DNA of 64,000 nt, from the NCBI GenBank assembly GCA_029339505.1, contig JAQISU010000057.1, positions 3,878,001 through 3,942,000 on the forward strand, given 5' to 3'. The stretch's first letter is position 1. Every line of letters starts with the position of its first letter. The notes under the pieces were generated by a model. That model ran no database searches. It saw only the letters and a list, made by a program, of their open reading frames with translations, and was not told where the DNA came from. The DNA comes from Unio delphinus. Its lineage: Eukaryota; Mollusca; Bivalvia; Unionida; Unionidae. Shown one piece after another: positions 17,431 through 32,586 of this stretch. The translations under genes and the position numbers were made by a program.

Positions 17431-20400
17431 AGTGGTATAATCTGGCATGGTCAGGAAGATATGCTTGATATTGTGTATGAATGCCACGTCCGTTCCAAGA
17501 CGGGAAGAAGATAACGTTTCGAGAGAACAATTAAATCGGTGAGATTTTATCTATTGAGGGAGCAAAAACCGCACGGACATATTTCCACAGAAACGATTAA
17601 AAAGCATGGTCATAAGTAACTATCGAAACCAAAAAGCCCTACAACATTTTTTTTTGGGAAAACATATTCACATTATATGATACATGTAGAACACATTATT
17701 ATGATTATTATTACATTTCCTGTTAAAGTTTATATGGACATATGGTTAACCAGAAAAAGAAGTGAAGCCGAAAACATACACACTGTTATTTCTTAGATTT
17801 TAATTCATGTTGGTGTCCATTAGCTGATTATGTATGCTGCCTATTTCGTCTAGTTATTTGTATACTATCAGTCTTTCTTAGCTATTCGAATTAATTCTTA
17901 TTACAAATGCAAAAATACAACAAAGGAAAGACATATTACTTAGATCTCTAAAGCAAGAAACATTCATGCACAAATTGTATAAATAGTCAAAGATTCATAC
18001 AAAATAGAATATCACAGGTTAAGACTGAAAATAAAATAAGCATATAAATGTCACGATAAATTCGTTACGAATGTTATTCATAGGTTAAGCAGACGAATTA
18101 TGTAACTGAGTTGTATTATACGTGTTCCAGAAATGACGTGGTAGCGGAGAACTCAAGGGAAAAATAAAAGATAAATATCATACAGTGATTAGTCGTTGGC
18201 GCGATTACAATCATACACAAGATGCTGCTTACTGCGAGAAAATGAGTGTAAAGCAGCAAAGGAAGGAAGATGCACATGTTTCGATGGAACTTTGTCATAC
18301 CGAACAGAATTGAAAATGTGATTCCTGTAACTTCATCTGTATTGCTAATCATGCCCACTGTTCGACAGATTCTCAGGAAGCAAAGGAACGTTGCAGGAAA
18401 TTCTCTTCCTGTTCAAGATAACATCGATAATCTACCTATTCGAGGCAAGGACTCTTGACCTTGACCAACGAGAGTTTTAATCATTTTTTTTACTATTCAT
18501 CTACTTTTCATCTTTCCGACCGTCTTCATCAGTGGCATATAGAAAACCATTGCGAAGCTGGTGTCGGGTTAATATTAATTTTGAGGTAAGTAATACAGTA
18601 GTAAGGCCTAAATTAACAAGAGCTTTTCATACATAGATTTATTGCAATTAACCTTTCGTAGTTTACAAATAATCATTATATAAATGTTTTAGATAACATT
18701 CATTTCAAATGTGAGACAGTTTCTAATATTAGGAGTAGCTGGGCTTGAATTATTTCATTTTTAACAAGCTTTATATTGAGTGTTCTTGGCATTATTTGAT
18801 TGGAATGTGTTTTTCAGTTATGATCCTACTATTTCGTTCGGGTGTTAAAGGATCTTTTGCGGCTCTAAACAGACCTACTTTATCGTAAAATCTGTTCATT
18901 GCGTGTCCCACTTTTACATTATTGCAGCGATAATGTTATACTTTCTCGTTGCATCTAACGTCAAACTCCAGTTGTAGTTTCCAGTACTCTTCACACTGTC
19001 GTTAGAATTCAGTGAGAGTTAGAACAGCCTGTCTTCTGCAGATTGTTTACATTCGCGGTCGGTGTACTTAGCATAAATATCTTGCACGATGGTTGCTGAG
19101 AATATTATTATCGCTAAGTAAAAGACTTGATCAAACCAAACCGTAATGCTTGGGAATACAATAATCGCGAGCAGTCCTCTTACGTTACGATTATCTTCGA
19201 GATTTTGTCTGTTAACTCATTTACTTCAAACGGCATTTTACAACGGTCAAAAACAATCAGTGTTAAATTATCGAGAAAAATTATACTTTATCTTAACGAT
19301 AATTATTGGTAATTTCCACGATAACAGTGACTTTTTTGCAATCTCGATTACACAAAAGAATCTTAGCGTTACCGGCAACGATCATTAATAAATTGCGGGA
19401 AACGATTATATATTCATTGCCGTGTATTTTCAGCCACACGCGTTTTCTCCGTCACTGATGCTGTTTGTCATCAATCGGATATCAGTATTGACGGCATTAT
19501 GAGCGATGATGAAAATCTTGAACGTCAATGGTTTTTAAGTTAGGACATTACATGCTGTGTACATCATATTGCACATAATTCATTGTACGTCAGTTCAGAG
19601 AGCCGACGTCAGCAAAATGCATTTCTATAAGAAGAGCTGCGTCACTAAAACAACTATGAGAGCTTCCAATTTCCAGATGTTTATTGACTTCCATTAGTGT
19701 AGCTATAATGTTTTGTTACGTTAATAACGATAAAGTGTTCGCGCCATGTATAGAGAACCATCATTCCACAATGGTATCATAACACACCTACAAGCTTTAA
19801 GAATGAGTCTTCCACCGAGTTTTATGCCAAACACCGCATAACCTAGCAACATCCCACAAATCACGCCTGATAGAAAATAATAAGAATAAACAAATAGGGG
19901 TTGCATGCATGCATGCAAGAAAAGAACAGACCATCCTGTGAGACAAATATTGGGAACACCTTAGTTGCTGATACAGGATTACCTAGTGTGGGTCACACAC
20001 CTTAAATACCAACACTTATATATATATATACATCATAGTAATAACCCCAACATCGATACAAAAATAAAGTATTGATTTCAAATGATTTTTGCGTATGGAT
20101 AGTGATATCCTTTATAGAGTTTTGAAATGTTTTGTTGCATTAATATTTTAGATTTTATTATAGCTGTGTTCAAGTATTATATTTCATCTGAGTGATGAGT
20201 ACAAGATTCGTTTGATGATTTGTTTCAGAGAAGTCAGTAAATTACGAAAGGTGATATAATGCCAGTCATAGGAAACAAAGCCACTGTTTTAAGTACCACT
20301 TGTGACAAATGATGGTGTCGTGATAGTATAAACATAATTTTTTTATAACTTTTGGTAAGGTTTTATTAAAATATGTCTTGTAAGTAATAATTCCGTTGTC

Positions 20401-23400
20401 TATTATTATTATCGACGCTCTACACTAGCAGACAAGAATGTTTATGTCTCATGAAAAGTAGATTAAATCAAAAACCTCAACCAGTTAAAATGCTTTTTCT
20501 CTAGCACGTAGATTCCAAAATAATATAAAGTTCCTAAATGATTTTAAAATTAATTAGTCCTGGGCAAGATTTTTTAATAATGGAAATGGTTATGACTATG
20601 TGAATTCCATTTAAAGCTATTTAGACATTTTATACTTGAGTTGTATGCATGCTAACATAATATAATGACAATATAGTTATGATAATCGTTTAAATCTCAC
20701 AGTGTCTTCTGGAAAACATTTAATTTTATTTGCGAAATAAATGGCAAGTTTCACGAAAATGTAACTCTGGAGCAACAACATTATTGATTGCGATCACATA
20801 AAGCTATATGAAACTAAGAGTTATCGATTAGTGCACACTTCTCTCCAATACTAGGTATGATGGGAAGTGCATTCTCCTACTGATACCTTAGGGTAACTTA
20901 GTATACTGTATCTGTGAGGTAAATGTACAAAATAATTATGCAGAACGTTTCAGGGCGTGTATTACATATGTCAGAGAATTCCTCTGAAATTGATGATCAG
21001 AGCATGAAATATTGTCTCAGTAGTAGCCCTATTATCTCTCGTGACAGAAAGTGATGTGAAGAAACATGATGCGACTATATGTAACAATCTTTTCAAGGCG
21101 CGCTGTAATAATCCTACCTGAGTGGCCAAGTGATCTAAGATTTCACCTCTTCCAATGCGGTTTCGTCTTTCAGGCTAGGCAAGCATGGGTAAGTCAGACA
21201 AATGTACAGCAGCTTCCCGTTTATTATCGAAACATTGTATGTTTACATCCAACATTATTCGCTATTCACCCGCAGAGTTCATATAAACTGTTTTATCATA
21301 ATTCTGTGTATGTCTATTTCCTAAACGACAAACTTTAGGTAAAAGTTTCACCATTTGTGAGACTCTTGGATTTGATTAGCTATTTATATGTTGTTTCCCG
21401 TTTTAAAATTCGTTTTTATTTAATAACATTATAAATATCATATTGAATATTATATTATGCAAATATCAGAGAGTTATCGATATATTTTGAGCATGAATTT
21501 ATTTCTAAGAAGTCAGTTGCTGGAATGTTGGACTTTAACTCACCTTTTGCAAAGGTGAAGCACAATATTGTTTGAATAACATTCGGGCAATACTCCTTAA
21601 TACATTTTAATATCAGATCTTGTAACTAAGAGTTTTATTGTCAATCAGAAATGTCTCTCAGAACTCTAATCAACGGATACTTATTATTTTTGATTTAGTC
21701 ATTGGTAATCGTATGCAAGGAACGTGCTAAATTAAATCAAATCTATCTGGAAGACACGTACCCTCTAAAACTACAACTTTGCTAATTGACTCTGAAAGTT
21801 ATTTGGACTGAACAGGATTGTTTTAAAGGCAAATAAAGTAGTATATATATGATAATATAATATATATCGTAATATAGAGGTATTTGTATATGTCTCGCAT
21901 ATAATTCATATCTTTTTGCAGCCAAAGAAACATGATATTAAATATCAATGATATTAAACTAACAATGAATTTTTCAATTGCATTATCTCCACATCTATTA
22001 TCCTTACTTAATGTCAAATTCTGACAACGCTCATATTTATCACGTACTTACGACAGCAATCAATGGTAATATTTATTTTTGATGCTTGCACTGACTAGTC
22101 CGGCATAAGGTAAGAATGGCTGTCCGTTTGTGATCACTTGGTTTGTTTCAACGTTTTAAAAATGATGATGTTTGTCTTCGTAAGCAAAGAGTCAGTGAGA
22201 ACCTAAACTATTTCACTTAAATTAACTATTATTCACCAAGGAGAAAACTTCAAAACTACATTATCATTGTTATATTCCCCTATATTGGTTGAAAATAACT
22301 ATTTTTATGTAACATTTAAAACGTATTATCTTTTTCCAAACCTTACATTTACGTAAAAGGCTGTACGACCTTGTATTATCAATATGAGTAAAATATATAT
22401 CAACTCAAAAACGTAAGTTACAAATATTAGTATTGACATGTCAGTGTAGAAAAGAAAATCAATGAACATACCTCGCTCTTAATGCTGGTCCCTGTTAATT
22501 TATTTTTACATCCTTGATCGCAAATATATAGATCATATTTGATTGACGTCATGCTCTGACCAATAAAAATTATCAAATGAAATCTTCAGGATAAAATATT
22601 CCATCAGATGAATACCGTATTCTATTGCATAAGCAGAATTGTGCAAATATAGTCAAGAGATAGTGTCAATCATTTCAAGATACACTGTCTTATGTTATTA
22701 ATGTAATGGATGTATTCTGAACTACGCTTGTTTGATATAGTTAATGAGTTAGTGAAACATATCAAGGAGAGACACACACTATTGCTACACAGTGGATAAT
22801 TTATTTTCTTATTTATGAAATACGTTTTAACAGTTCATTGTCCTAGAAGTATTGTTCATTTTGGAACGTACTTTTATCCAGCCGTTAATCGTTTCGCGTA
22901 CAATGGGACAAAAGTCCTTTAAAAACTATGTATTTGGAGTAAATTTAAGGAAATATTTTACTCGCGAAGTGGAAATATTTTTTATGTCATGTTTTGCAAA
23001 ACACGTGTGACAATTGAAAATGTCTCCACTACACAAGTGAAATAATTCCTCAAAAAACTAAAGTGAACATCTTCTACATATTCGTTATAAGTACAAATGT
23101 GATAAAAACTACAGAAATATCCATCAAAACCTTATTGGTTTAAACAATGTATCATTATCGGTTCAACAAAAAGGTTTCTTTATTTTGGTTCATTAGGATA
23201 AAGTAAACGTTACTGTATTCGAACATATTTGTAAAAGCAAACAAAGATTAACATTTTTATGTTATTGCGTCACTTGAGATTAACTCTTCCCTACTTAACT
23301 CATTATTAAAACTATTTTAAATACGAATTATCAATTATCATACAGGAAACTCTTTGAAATTCTTCTATTACTTATATTATATAAACTCATACAAATCATT

Positions 23401-25376
23401 TACTTCAGAGACTTTGTTCATACAGACAACGACGGCGTTATATAAACTATCAAATGTCTGCAACATTCAATACAAATTGTAAGAAGCAAATAATCAACAT
23501 TAAGAAATTAACAGAGTTAAACATCTGAAAGTAAACATGCGAAGATCATGTGCTAATTTAACTACCATACTCATATCAGATAAATTCCGTCTACGGCTAT
23601 CGATTTATTAACTCTTTTATCTGACGTCTTTAGAAGCGGTATGCACACAGGAGGTCGAATGTAATCCACGCTTCTAAATTAATATGCCTGAAAGAAGTCA
23701 TGCTGTCTAATTCAAGCTTTCTCAATAAAACATAACGAGGCAACATACTCTCTTTATATACAGTATATGGAAACATCCGAAAGTAAACATTTACTTGTTA
23801 TTCTTAAATTAACCGCATATAGAAGTTTTACCAAATATAAGGACATAAGCACCTGTGTATCATTTCATATCATAATAATATTTTTATACCAACTGCAATT
23901 AATCGCTAATCAAATGCTAATCATGTTATAGTTTTCTCTGCGCAAATTGGGAAACATTATATCAAACGGAGGCCTTATAGTAAATACCATTTTATATCAA
24001 ACATTTTTTAACTTTAATGATATCTTCAGAAACTAGATCTATGCCACATTATAATATTGAAAAATCTGTCCCATCCAAACCTCCAAAAAATAAAATACGT
24101 TGTGCAGGTTTGTAAGAGTATCCGTTTAGATTGCTGAAAAGGAACTTTTAAAAATCAAATGGATTTATACATATCTGAATCACATAAGCCTTTAATTGAT
24201 GCTCTTACCAGTGTTGTAAGAATTGGTGTTGACAGCAAACGTATAACTAATACACACATTAGGAGGTTATCCAGTTCAAGTATCAAAACATGACACGTAT
24301 AAAATAGACTAAGGAATGCAAACAATCAATCAATCAAATATCACTTTGACAATATATGAATTGATTAATATTTAAAGCAAGCCGTCAAGGAAGCTTCTTA
24401 GGTGTTTGCAAAAAAAAAAAAAACGATTACGGTGCACAGGTCACATACAACGACTAACGGAAATCATACGTTTTCCCTGTCTATTTTTAGATATGTATTT
24501 CGCTTTGGTTCAGTAAAGAAAAACACACCGTCAAGCATGTTATACTTCATAAGTACTGTGACATTTTGAATAAGTTTCTGTAATACTTTATAGATACCGT
24601 ACAATACTAGCATGTCGCAAACCGATGACTGAATGCTTCCCCCGACGATACAACATCTTATGGCAACATTAATGAATATCATTCCGTATGGTTTTATTAT
24701 ATAATTCTCACCATATCAACTATGTTACGTTTAATTCATGAATATGATCTTCCTGTTTGCAAGTATGCAAACCAACTCTATTCTTACAAAAGGTCCCGAT
24801 TGCACCATGCTCAATAGTCTTAAACAGGCGATTTCATTAGAAGCCCTATTACATCAATTATTTATGCCCTTTTCTTCTCTAATAATATACTAGCTAAAGC
24901 CCAGTAATGGGATTGTTTTTAGAACTAGGTACAAAAGCTTCGCAGGTATATCAATCCAGCGTTTTCAAAGCATTACTGACTTTTGTCCATGAAAATGACA
25001 AGTTACCGTTTTTGGTAATTTTCTTTACTATGTTTTCATATTTTAAAAATTATGAAAAGTAGGATCTGTACGATCAGGGGACAAGATGTTCAAAATAACG
25101 AAACTTGTTACACAAAAATCACTGAAATATTTACTTTTAAACTTTTAGGATACAGCATTAGAATATTATCATGCAGATTATGTGTATATTGTTCTACCAT
25201 CAACTTTTTTATACTTGCGTTCCGTACCCAGGTGGATAATTACACCAGACGTAATATAGATTTATGTGTAATTACTTTTCATTAATATATTAAAGACCTT
25301 ACATACGCTCCGTTGTCCGTTAGAGACATCATATCAGCATGATTCATACTTAATTCCAAGTTATATCAACTTGTCT
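17431..25376. other. AT-rich intergenic DNA; weak SINE relic and small palindromes
   Basis: I find no gene here. Minor items: a short TA tract near 20019-20032; an 18-bp perfect palindrome TTGCATGCATGCATGCAA at 19901-19918; a tRNA-like box A (CCTGAGTGGCCAAGTGATC) at about 21118-21136, possibly a decayed SINE head; and a Cys-rich but stop-interrupted stretch near 18210-18440. None is strong enough for its own call. Confidence 0.5.
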
Positions 25377-25401
25377 GTGTGTGTGTGTGGGGGGGGGGGG
25401 C
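25377..25401. repeat. GT tract followed by a 12-G run
   Basis: (TG)n of about 13 bp runs directly into twelve consecutive G's, unusual in this AT-rich stretch. Confidence 0.85.
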
Positions 25402-26714
25402 AACGGGTTTCTCTAATAATGAAATATCCCTACTCCGAATATGTTTAAAAATACAGTTGGTATTATTTGCAGAAGAATACTCAGAAATAAATATACCTAA
25501 TATATGTAATAACAAAACAAACATTTTTACATTAAAGAGCACACTACACCTAATTTTGAAAATTGTACAGTCGGTCCCTGATAGTAAAAGGGCACATTTT
25601 CGGTGTGAAGATGAGGGGAAGGATCAATCTTAACTGCATTACAGATTTAACCTATATATTTATGTTAGGGTAGCCTGTTGGGATCCACATGGTTTGAAGG
25701 TTATAGACTTACTGAAAAGAATATAATGTTATGTATACTTAAAGTGCATTGTTATTTAGTGATTTTATGAGAAGAAAATATTCTTTATATGCTGTCAGCA
25801 ACGGAACTTTGTATATAATGGCTCACCACATCCAAAATCGGCGCATCACTATTTTAAGTCAATGAGATATGATTGTATTCTGTTAGACTCATGTGGTGAT
25901 TCTAACATGCTTTATTATGATTTTATTAATGTAGTTTCTAAACATAACTGAGATCATTCTAGAACAAAATATTTTTTAATCTTATCGGGGATTTAATTTA
26001 ACGTCTCAGCTTAACAACTAATCTTGTTTACTGGAATAGTGATTAATTTGTACTTTGCGATCTAGCAGATTCAATATGTATTATTTTAGTACCGGTAATT
26101 AATTTGTGCTGGAATATATTTCTTCATATTATTTCTTCTCTGGAAATACAAAAGTGCTCTTATAATATTCGTGGAAATAGATACTTGGATTTAACTCTTG
26201 GGTTGTATTATTTTGACCCAACAAAAGAATGTTGGTACATCAACGCAACACAGGCCAATTACAGGAAGATCAACAGTTTTATCCTTGGATTTAATTTGGA
26301 CCCCCACTAAAGTTTGATCATAGTTTTTAACATTAAGACTTGTATTTGTAATTTTAAGATTATTTTGGGATGTATATCGATATACCGAAGTTCGTCTTTT
26401 TCATTGTCACATTGAATTCTAGGGAAATTAAGTATTTGTTACATATTATTCTTAGAACTTAGAAATGTAAATTCGACATATTTTAGAATTTTCTAAGCTC
26501 CCGTTATTATGTTGCACTTTATAAGGCTATTGTGAAACCAGCAAGGTTTTATAATCTAAATTGGAACACTTATTCACATCCTGCACAGGAACAGCTAGAC
26601 CCATTGAGTAAGGATGAATGGCTCTAGCCTGCTAACAGTATGGTATTTCTAAGTCCAAAGCTTCTTTAACATAACAAGAAATAAATATATATTGTCCAAT
26701 GTATTATGGAAAAG

Positions 26715-26818
26715 AATGTTTTTGATAAAAACGCATCGGGTTTGATTGATAAGTCTAATCGAACTTTAACATAAAGTTTTGTTTGACAAAAGTGCATTGG
26801 GTTTGATTGATAAGTCTG
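26715..26818. repeat. Imperfect 61-bp tandem duplication
   Basis: GTTTGATTGATAAGTCT occurs at 26740 and again 61 bp later, and the sequence before it (TTTTGATAAAAACGCATCG versus TTTGACAAAAGTGCATTG) also matches, so two diverged copies lie in tandem. Confidence 0.7.
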
Positions 26819-26932
26819 TTGCAGACTATAACTTAAAAGAAAATTAATTGAAATTAAAAGAACAAAATTTAATTAAGTTCAATACCGCTCGAGCTTCAGA
26901 AAGAGAAAGAGGAGAAATAAATCCATTTTGGG

Positions 26933-26936
<4 letters not shown>

Positions 26937-26994
<58 letters not shown>
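26937..26994. repeat. (GA)n microsatellite
   Basis: Almost pure GA dinucleotide run of about 58 bp. Frames of repeated Glu-Arg through it are not genes. The flanks from 25402 to 28536 hold no gene I can support. Confidence 0.95.
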
Positions 26995-26997
<3 letters not shown>

Positions 26998-28533
26998 CAT
27001 TTGCAGAAAGAAAAATGCGAGAAATTAATGCAATGGGAGAAAGAGGAGTGAAATGTCAAAATTCATAACAATTTTAAGAATGGAAATCTAAATTGAATTT
27101 GGACTAATTCAAGTTTTCATGTTCATAAGAATATTGGGCTAGTACCCGTATTTATGAAAAATAAGTATACAAATATCTTCCTTAGTTTAGAACAAAATGC
27201 TGTCATTTTGAATAGGCCGATATCATTTTGTCAAAGTTCGTGACATCTACACACCCTCTGCATACAACAAAGTGTTAAGATTTTGATATGGGTAAGAAAT
27301 ATATTTTCAACGGGTTCAAATTGGTACCTACGGTTTATCGAAAAAAAAAGATTAGGAACTATAACAACGAAAATGAATAAACCCAAGTCGAAGTTACAAG
27401 ACAAAAATATCAGGCATTAAAAAGGTGGTGGTTTGCCAAGACAAGTGGTTAAGATTGCGAAAATCTCAGGCAACACATATTGGTTACATGCTTCACGAAT
27501 TGTGTCCATACTGACATCAAGACTTTCCACTATCAGCGCAAATTCAAAACCTTAGAACATGATATACAGAGATACAGTTAGTTTTGTTTAAGTAGGTCTT
27601 CCAATTAGCAGCATTATGGTACAATTTCTAATTCAGCCTAATACGAGCACTTAGAAATCTCAAACTGGCACAACTTTTAAAAGTGTCTGATACGGTGGAT
27701 AAGAAACCCTTTTCTATTCGTACAAGTACCTAATGAAATAAGAAAAGTTGGGTTCATTTAGGATTGCTATAAATTGAAAAAAAAACACAATCAAGTCAGA
27801 TGTATTCCAAATGATGCTCTTATTTCTAAGAGGTAAAGGTCATGGTCGTGTATTGAAAGCAATACATTTATTGAGTCAAACAAACCCCAATCAGATTTTT
27901 TATGGAGACTTTTTGAGCCATTTATATCCAACGGTTCTATCTCAGTCATGCATGATTCGGCCAATACTATCATGTTTAAATGTTATTGGACACTGGAGCT
28001 TCTCAGTATTTTAATTTCGGATTTTTTGCCTTTTTCTGGGATGTCTTACTTTAATAAGATTGTATTTATTCCAAGAGTGAAGTGCTGTTCTGTTAGTGTA
28101 TTTCTCCATTGTGTAAATGTGTATTCAGACTTAATTTCGTGACCCGTGGCAGTAGGAAGAATATAAACCTTTATACATCGAGGATATTCATTTGTTATCG
28201 GAGCAAATATAATTGAAACAGCATCTATACATGATTAATCCTCGCACACTGGAATGTTTCAAAACAAAATTCAGTATTTTTGAATGGTAAATGGTTTCAT
28301 ACAACTGAGTAAAAGTGACTGGATTTTACCATTTATACTTGTACCGATACCCGATAATACCTCTCGCATGAGCACTATGGAGAGGTGAACATTGCGACCA
28401 ATACAGATCAATTTCCATGCCAATAATCGAATATTACATTAATAAAATTGGAAATGCATTATATGTCGCCAAATTTGACTTTCTGTCACTTAACTGTATT
28501 AATCCATTTATTTATCTAGATACATTTTATCAA

Positions 28534-28536
<3 letters not shown>

Positions 28537-28613
<77 letters not shown>
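28537..28613. repeat. (TA)n microsatellite
   Basis: About 77 bp of perfect TA repeats. Confidence 0.95.
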
Positions 28614-28615
<2 letters not shown>

Positions 28616-30905
28616 TTTACGTGGAACGTCTTGTCAGTGAGCTTGTCTACTTTAAGAACTTGTACATCTTTATCTGTAAAGGGACGTGAGTTAATAATTG
28701 ATTGTGTATAATTTGTAACTGTTGTACTACCACCCTTATATTTCTATATTGTACATGTAGCTTCAGTCTACGTGGTATAATGCAAATATTTTATATTTTT
28801 TGTTTGTGAACTAGCAAGAGCGTTATATTAGCAATATAAAATTTCATTTTTAAAAACGCTTCGTAATGTTCGCACGTTCCTTTTACGATTGTTATTGTAT
28901 ATTGATTTTTAATTGTGCAGATAATGTAGTCTGTATAGCATTCCATATGTAACGTCATTACGTTGTATCATTTATGTCAATGTCATGAATTGTACATGGC
29001 GTTAAATCTTTTTTCGGCTGACCAGAGTGAAATGAGTGATGTATGACTGGAGTGATCAGCCGTAGAGCTGAACAGAGTGATCGAAGTGATCAGACTTATC
29101 GGAGTTATCTGAGTAGACCTTATATCAGCTGCAGAGCTAACCAAAGAAGTCGACCACATCAGCTGTGAAGCTAAAACCATAGCAGAAGCATAGCTGAATA
29201 AACGGTGTTGCTTATCGAGTAGTAGGTTATCGGGCGTTGCTGAAAAAGATTGGTGGGCGCTATTCGCTTGACTAACCAATCTGAAATGTTAACGACTTGA
29301 TTGACCATTGTGACTTGTACCCGACTGTGCAGGTGACGGAATGTGTAACACCTTACGTGTAATCTTTTAGCCGTGGGCAAATTTGTGTGGTTCGTAAAAC
29401 CCAGCATGTTTGGGACTGGACATGTAATTTGTATATTTGTCCCTTTTGTTTGAGTGAATACATTTTACAATATGACTAAAATATCTTTTTGCTATTTATT
29501 TTTGTTGTGTAATTACCGTGAATCAGTCACCCCTTTATTTTTGCACCTTGTAAGGTCATTTGCTTGTATTTTAATTATTTAAGTCCGTGTATTTGCGTTT
29601 TATGTTAGTTTTTCCAACATTAGGATCGTATACAGGTACATATAAATCATAATTTGTTCATAAAAAAAAATAATCATTCTTAAAGGATCTTGTCGAAATC
29701 CCTCGATCGTAAGCGCATAGGTAGGCGATATCGGAATTTGAAATTCCAGTTGGACTTTATCAAAATAAATTAATGCCGTTTGGAATGCAATTTTCACCTT
29801 TTACTTTGCAATGTTTATTTAATTAACATGGTTTTACCTAGTTTGCAAGACACAAATTGTAACTTCAAAAATAAAGTAGTCTTTAAAATCATTTATGTAC
29901 CGAATCTCTGTTGTGCTTAGATCAGGCAGTATTTGTTTTTAAGCCCACATAAAGCTTTTACTTTGACAAGCACCTCCTGGCGTGGAACATGATGTGAAGA
30001 GATAATGTGTTCCTCATTCATATTGACTCTTCCTGGTTCTCAAATAAAATAACAAGCCTTTTGAGTTCCGTAAGTCTGAACAACGCAACAACATGCGTAT
30101 ATTCGTTCTTAAGACCCTACGTTACTTCACCGAACAGAGTATTAAAATATTGTATACAAGCAATATCTTGTCTCCTTACATACAACTATTCAGGGCTTTA
30201 TTCCTGTATGTGAACCACTTACTATACATTTTCAACGAGAAGATGCACATAAAACACTGCTTTTTCTTTTCGATCAAAATTTTGAGTTAAAAGTTTCGAA
30301 ACCCAGGTTTCGCGTTAAACAGCTTCCTCCACAAACGTTGTATACGGGATATTTATAGAACATTAAAAATGATTGGCATTACTATTGTCATAATTTTAAA
30401 ATACTTTGTTTCTGTACAAGTATATATTTGATCAAAACAAGTTCCATTTTAGATAGTACTTACCACAATTTTGAACACCGATTCACACTTAATATTGTCA
30501 GACGAGAAAACCACCCTTCAATACTTTCAATAAAAATTGTAAAAGGCGAAATAAATAATAAGTATGTTTCCTAATAATTGTACTCCATGAAAATTACTTA
30601 ACCTTTTATACAGAAATGTGCATGGCATCGATATCAGCATTAACAAATGATTTGTTTGCTTGCTATGACTGTTTTATTCAAAATTGGTCTGCCTAAATAG
30701 ATAGAACAACATATACCAGGTGCGCAATGTAGGTAGATATCTACGTTAAGAAAAGACACTAATAATCAGTTAACGTTCTTGTCACGTAAGTAGTAAGTAC
30801 GTCAACATAGCCTCAAAATGGGAACAGTGTTACAAGTGGCAGACCTCAATCGGACGGGAACTTGTATTACTGTTCGTGTTGTCCTCAATACGTGTTAATC
30901 TAAAT
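28614..30905. other. Non-coding DNA with a slightly GC-richer island
   Basis: No supportable gene. Around 28,980-29,440 the base composition is less AT-rich and short motifs recur (GTGATCAG, CAGAGTGA, AGAGCTGAA / AGAGCTAA), with an AATAAA near 29,198. It could be an LTR or UTR remnant, but no paired copy or coding part is present. Confidence 0.4.
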
Positions 30906-32586
30906 AAGTATGGGAAATCCTATGTGAAATCAATCCCAATGATGAATGGGTACAAAGGTGTCTATGAGGCACAAATGTTATTAGGGACAGAGGGGAAGTG
31001 TTCATGCGTTTTAACTCTGAATTGTCAGAGCACACAAACACACACCTACAAACCACACCCGCAAACACACCTTATGTTACCTTTCAATGTAAGAGGCAAT
31101 GGACTATTACAGAATATGCTATCAATTATGTCACAAACATACTATTCATAACACCATCTTTACCATCTTAACATCGCATTCACACACAAATAAAAATTCC
31201 TTTCTCGTGTAGTCTCGCATTTTCAAAATGACAATGAAATTTCATAATCCATTAGCGAATACAGCATTTCTAATTCTTAAGACTATAGTTTGTGTTTTCA
31301 TTTATCAGGACAGCAATCAAGCAAGTTTTACGTCATCAATTGCAGAGTGAAACTTTATTTCACCCACGTTTCTCATCGAAAAGAAAGCGGACGCACAAAC
31401 GTGTTCTTAACGTTCTTCTTCGGAAGCTTTCTCCACTATCTCCGTTTATTTATGTCTCTTCTCTTTACTCTTATAGCATTCTGAAACCCATTGTCCCTTT
31501 TACGGGCAACTAACACAGGTATGTTGACTATTGTAAATTTGTTGGCCGTAATGGCACCCTGGGAAAATGTCCGTATAATTAATTATATAGCAAGCATCTT
31601 CACTTTTCAACTTTTGTTTATGACGCTCACGAAATCTCTGGCTACAATGCTTAATTTTGAAGACACGTTTGTCAGTAAGTTATTCTTTAGTTTGACTCTT
31701 AGCGAATCTCTGACCAACTGGTCGAACTGTGTTGACTATCTCGACTTCTTGAGACTGCAATCAATACTCTGACTCTAAGATCCTTAAGTTATATACGAGT
31801 CAGTTGCGTAGAAAACCTAGTCAAATGGAATTCTGCAATTAGGATAAAACAATCGCTCGATTTCAGTGAAAAAAAAAATAAACGTATAAACCAAGACTTG
31901 ACATATTACCTGGCATATAAGTTAAAGTCTTGACTCAAATCCATGCCTTCAATTTTAAAGACGACATGAGGTTTCACGTTCAAGCCCAGACCCAGTGTCC
32001 ACCTGAAACGTAAGCTGACCAGTAGCAACCTAAAATATTACAACATTCAAGAGACAGAGAAATATTCCTCCGGATAATTTAAAACCACGTCTAACACTTA
32101 CACGCTGAGGGTTTAGGAATTTTATTCCAAAGTACCGCTTTGAAACCATAAGGTTTCGTCACCGGTTGTGGGATTCCACAATGAATCTAGAATGCCGATC
32201 CAGAAAAAAACATATTTTTGTTATTCCATTTATCACGACAGCAATCAAACAAGTTTTACATCCCTGATTGCAGAGTGAAACTTTATATCACCCACGTTTC
32301 TCCTCCAAAAGTGAGTGGACGCTCAAAAGTGTTCTTGACGGACGAGCTTTGCAGAACCTAATTCAGCATCGTGCAAATTAACATTTACCAAGACCAGATG
32401 TATTTGGGGTGTGATGATGGTGGTGGGGGCGTATGTCGACAAGAACGATACAACATAATGGAAAAGATCATGCGGCATTCCTGAAACGCAAACTCTGCCA
32501 TCCATCTTTGCTCGTATCGGAAACACTTTGCAAGAAAGACTAATAAAAAGCAGCCAAAGAGTTAGACGTCTTTTTATAATAAAGTC

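Noticed and set aside
18200..18460. Cysteine-rich possible EGF-like exon
   Set aside because: Stops and frame changes occur within 60 codons and no splice sites were convincing.
21066..21338. tRNA gene or SINE head (TGAGTGGCCAAGTGATC)
   Set aside because: A box A-like sequence is present but no good box B or cloverleaf follows; mentioned only as a weak relic.
28417..28614. Frames with long Tyr-Ile, Ser-Leu, Glu-Arg or Thr-His runs
   Set aside because: They are translations of microsatellites (here TA; elsewhere GA, CT and CA).
28980..29470. Possible LTR of a retrotransposon
   Set aside because: Only base composition and an AATAAA support it; no second copy, primer-binding site or coding region was found in the window.
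12541..30905. CRISPR array, rRNA or bacterial operon
   Set aside because: No regularly spaced repeats, no rRNA-like blocks and no bacterial gene structure; the context is eukaryotic.
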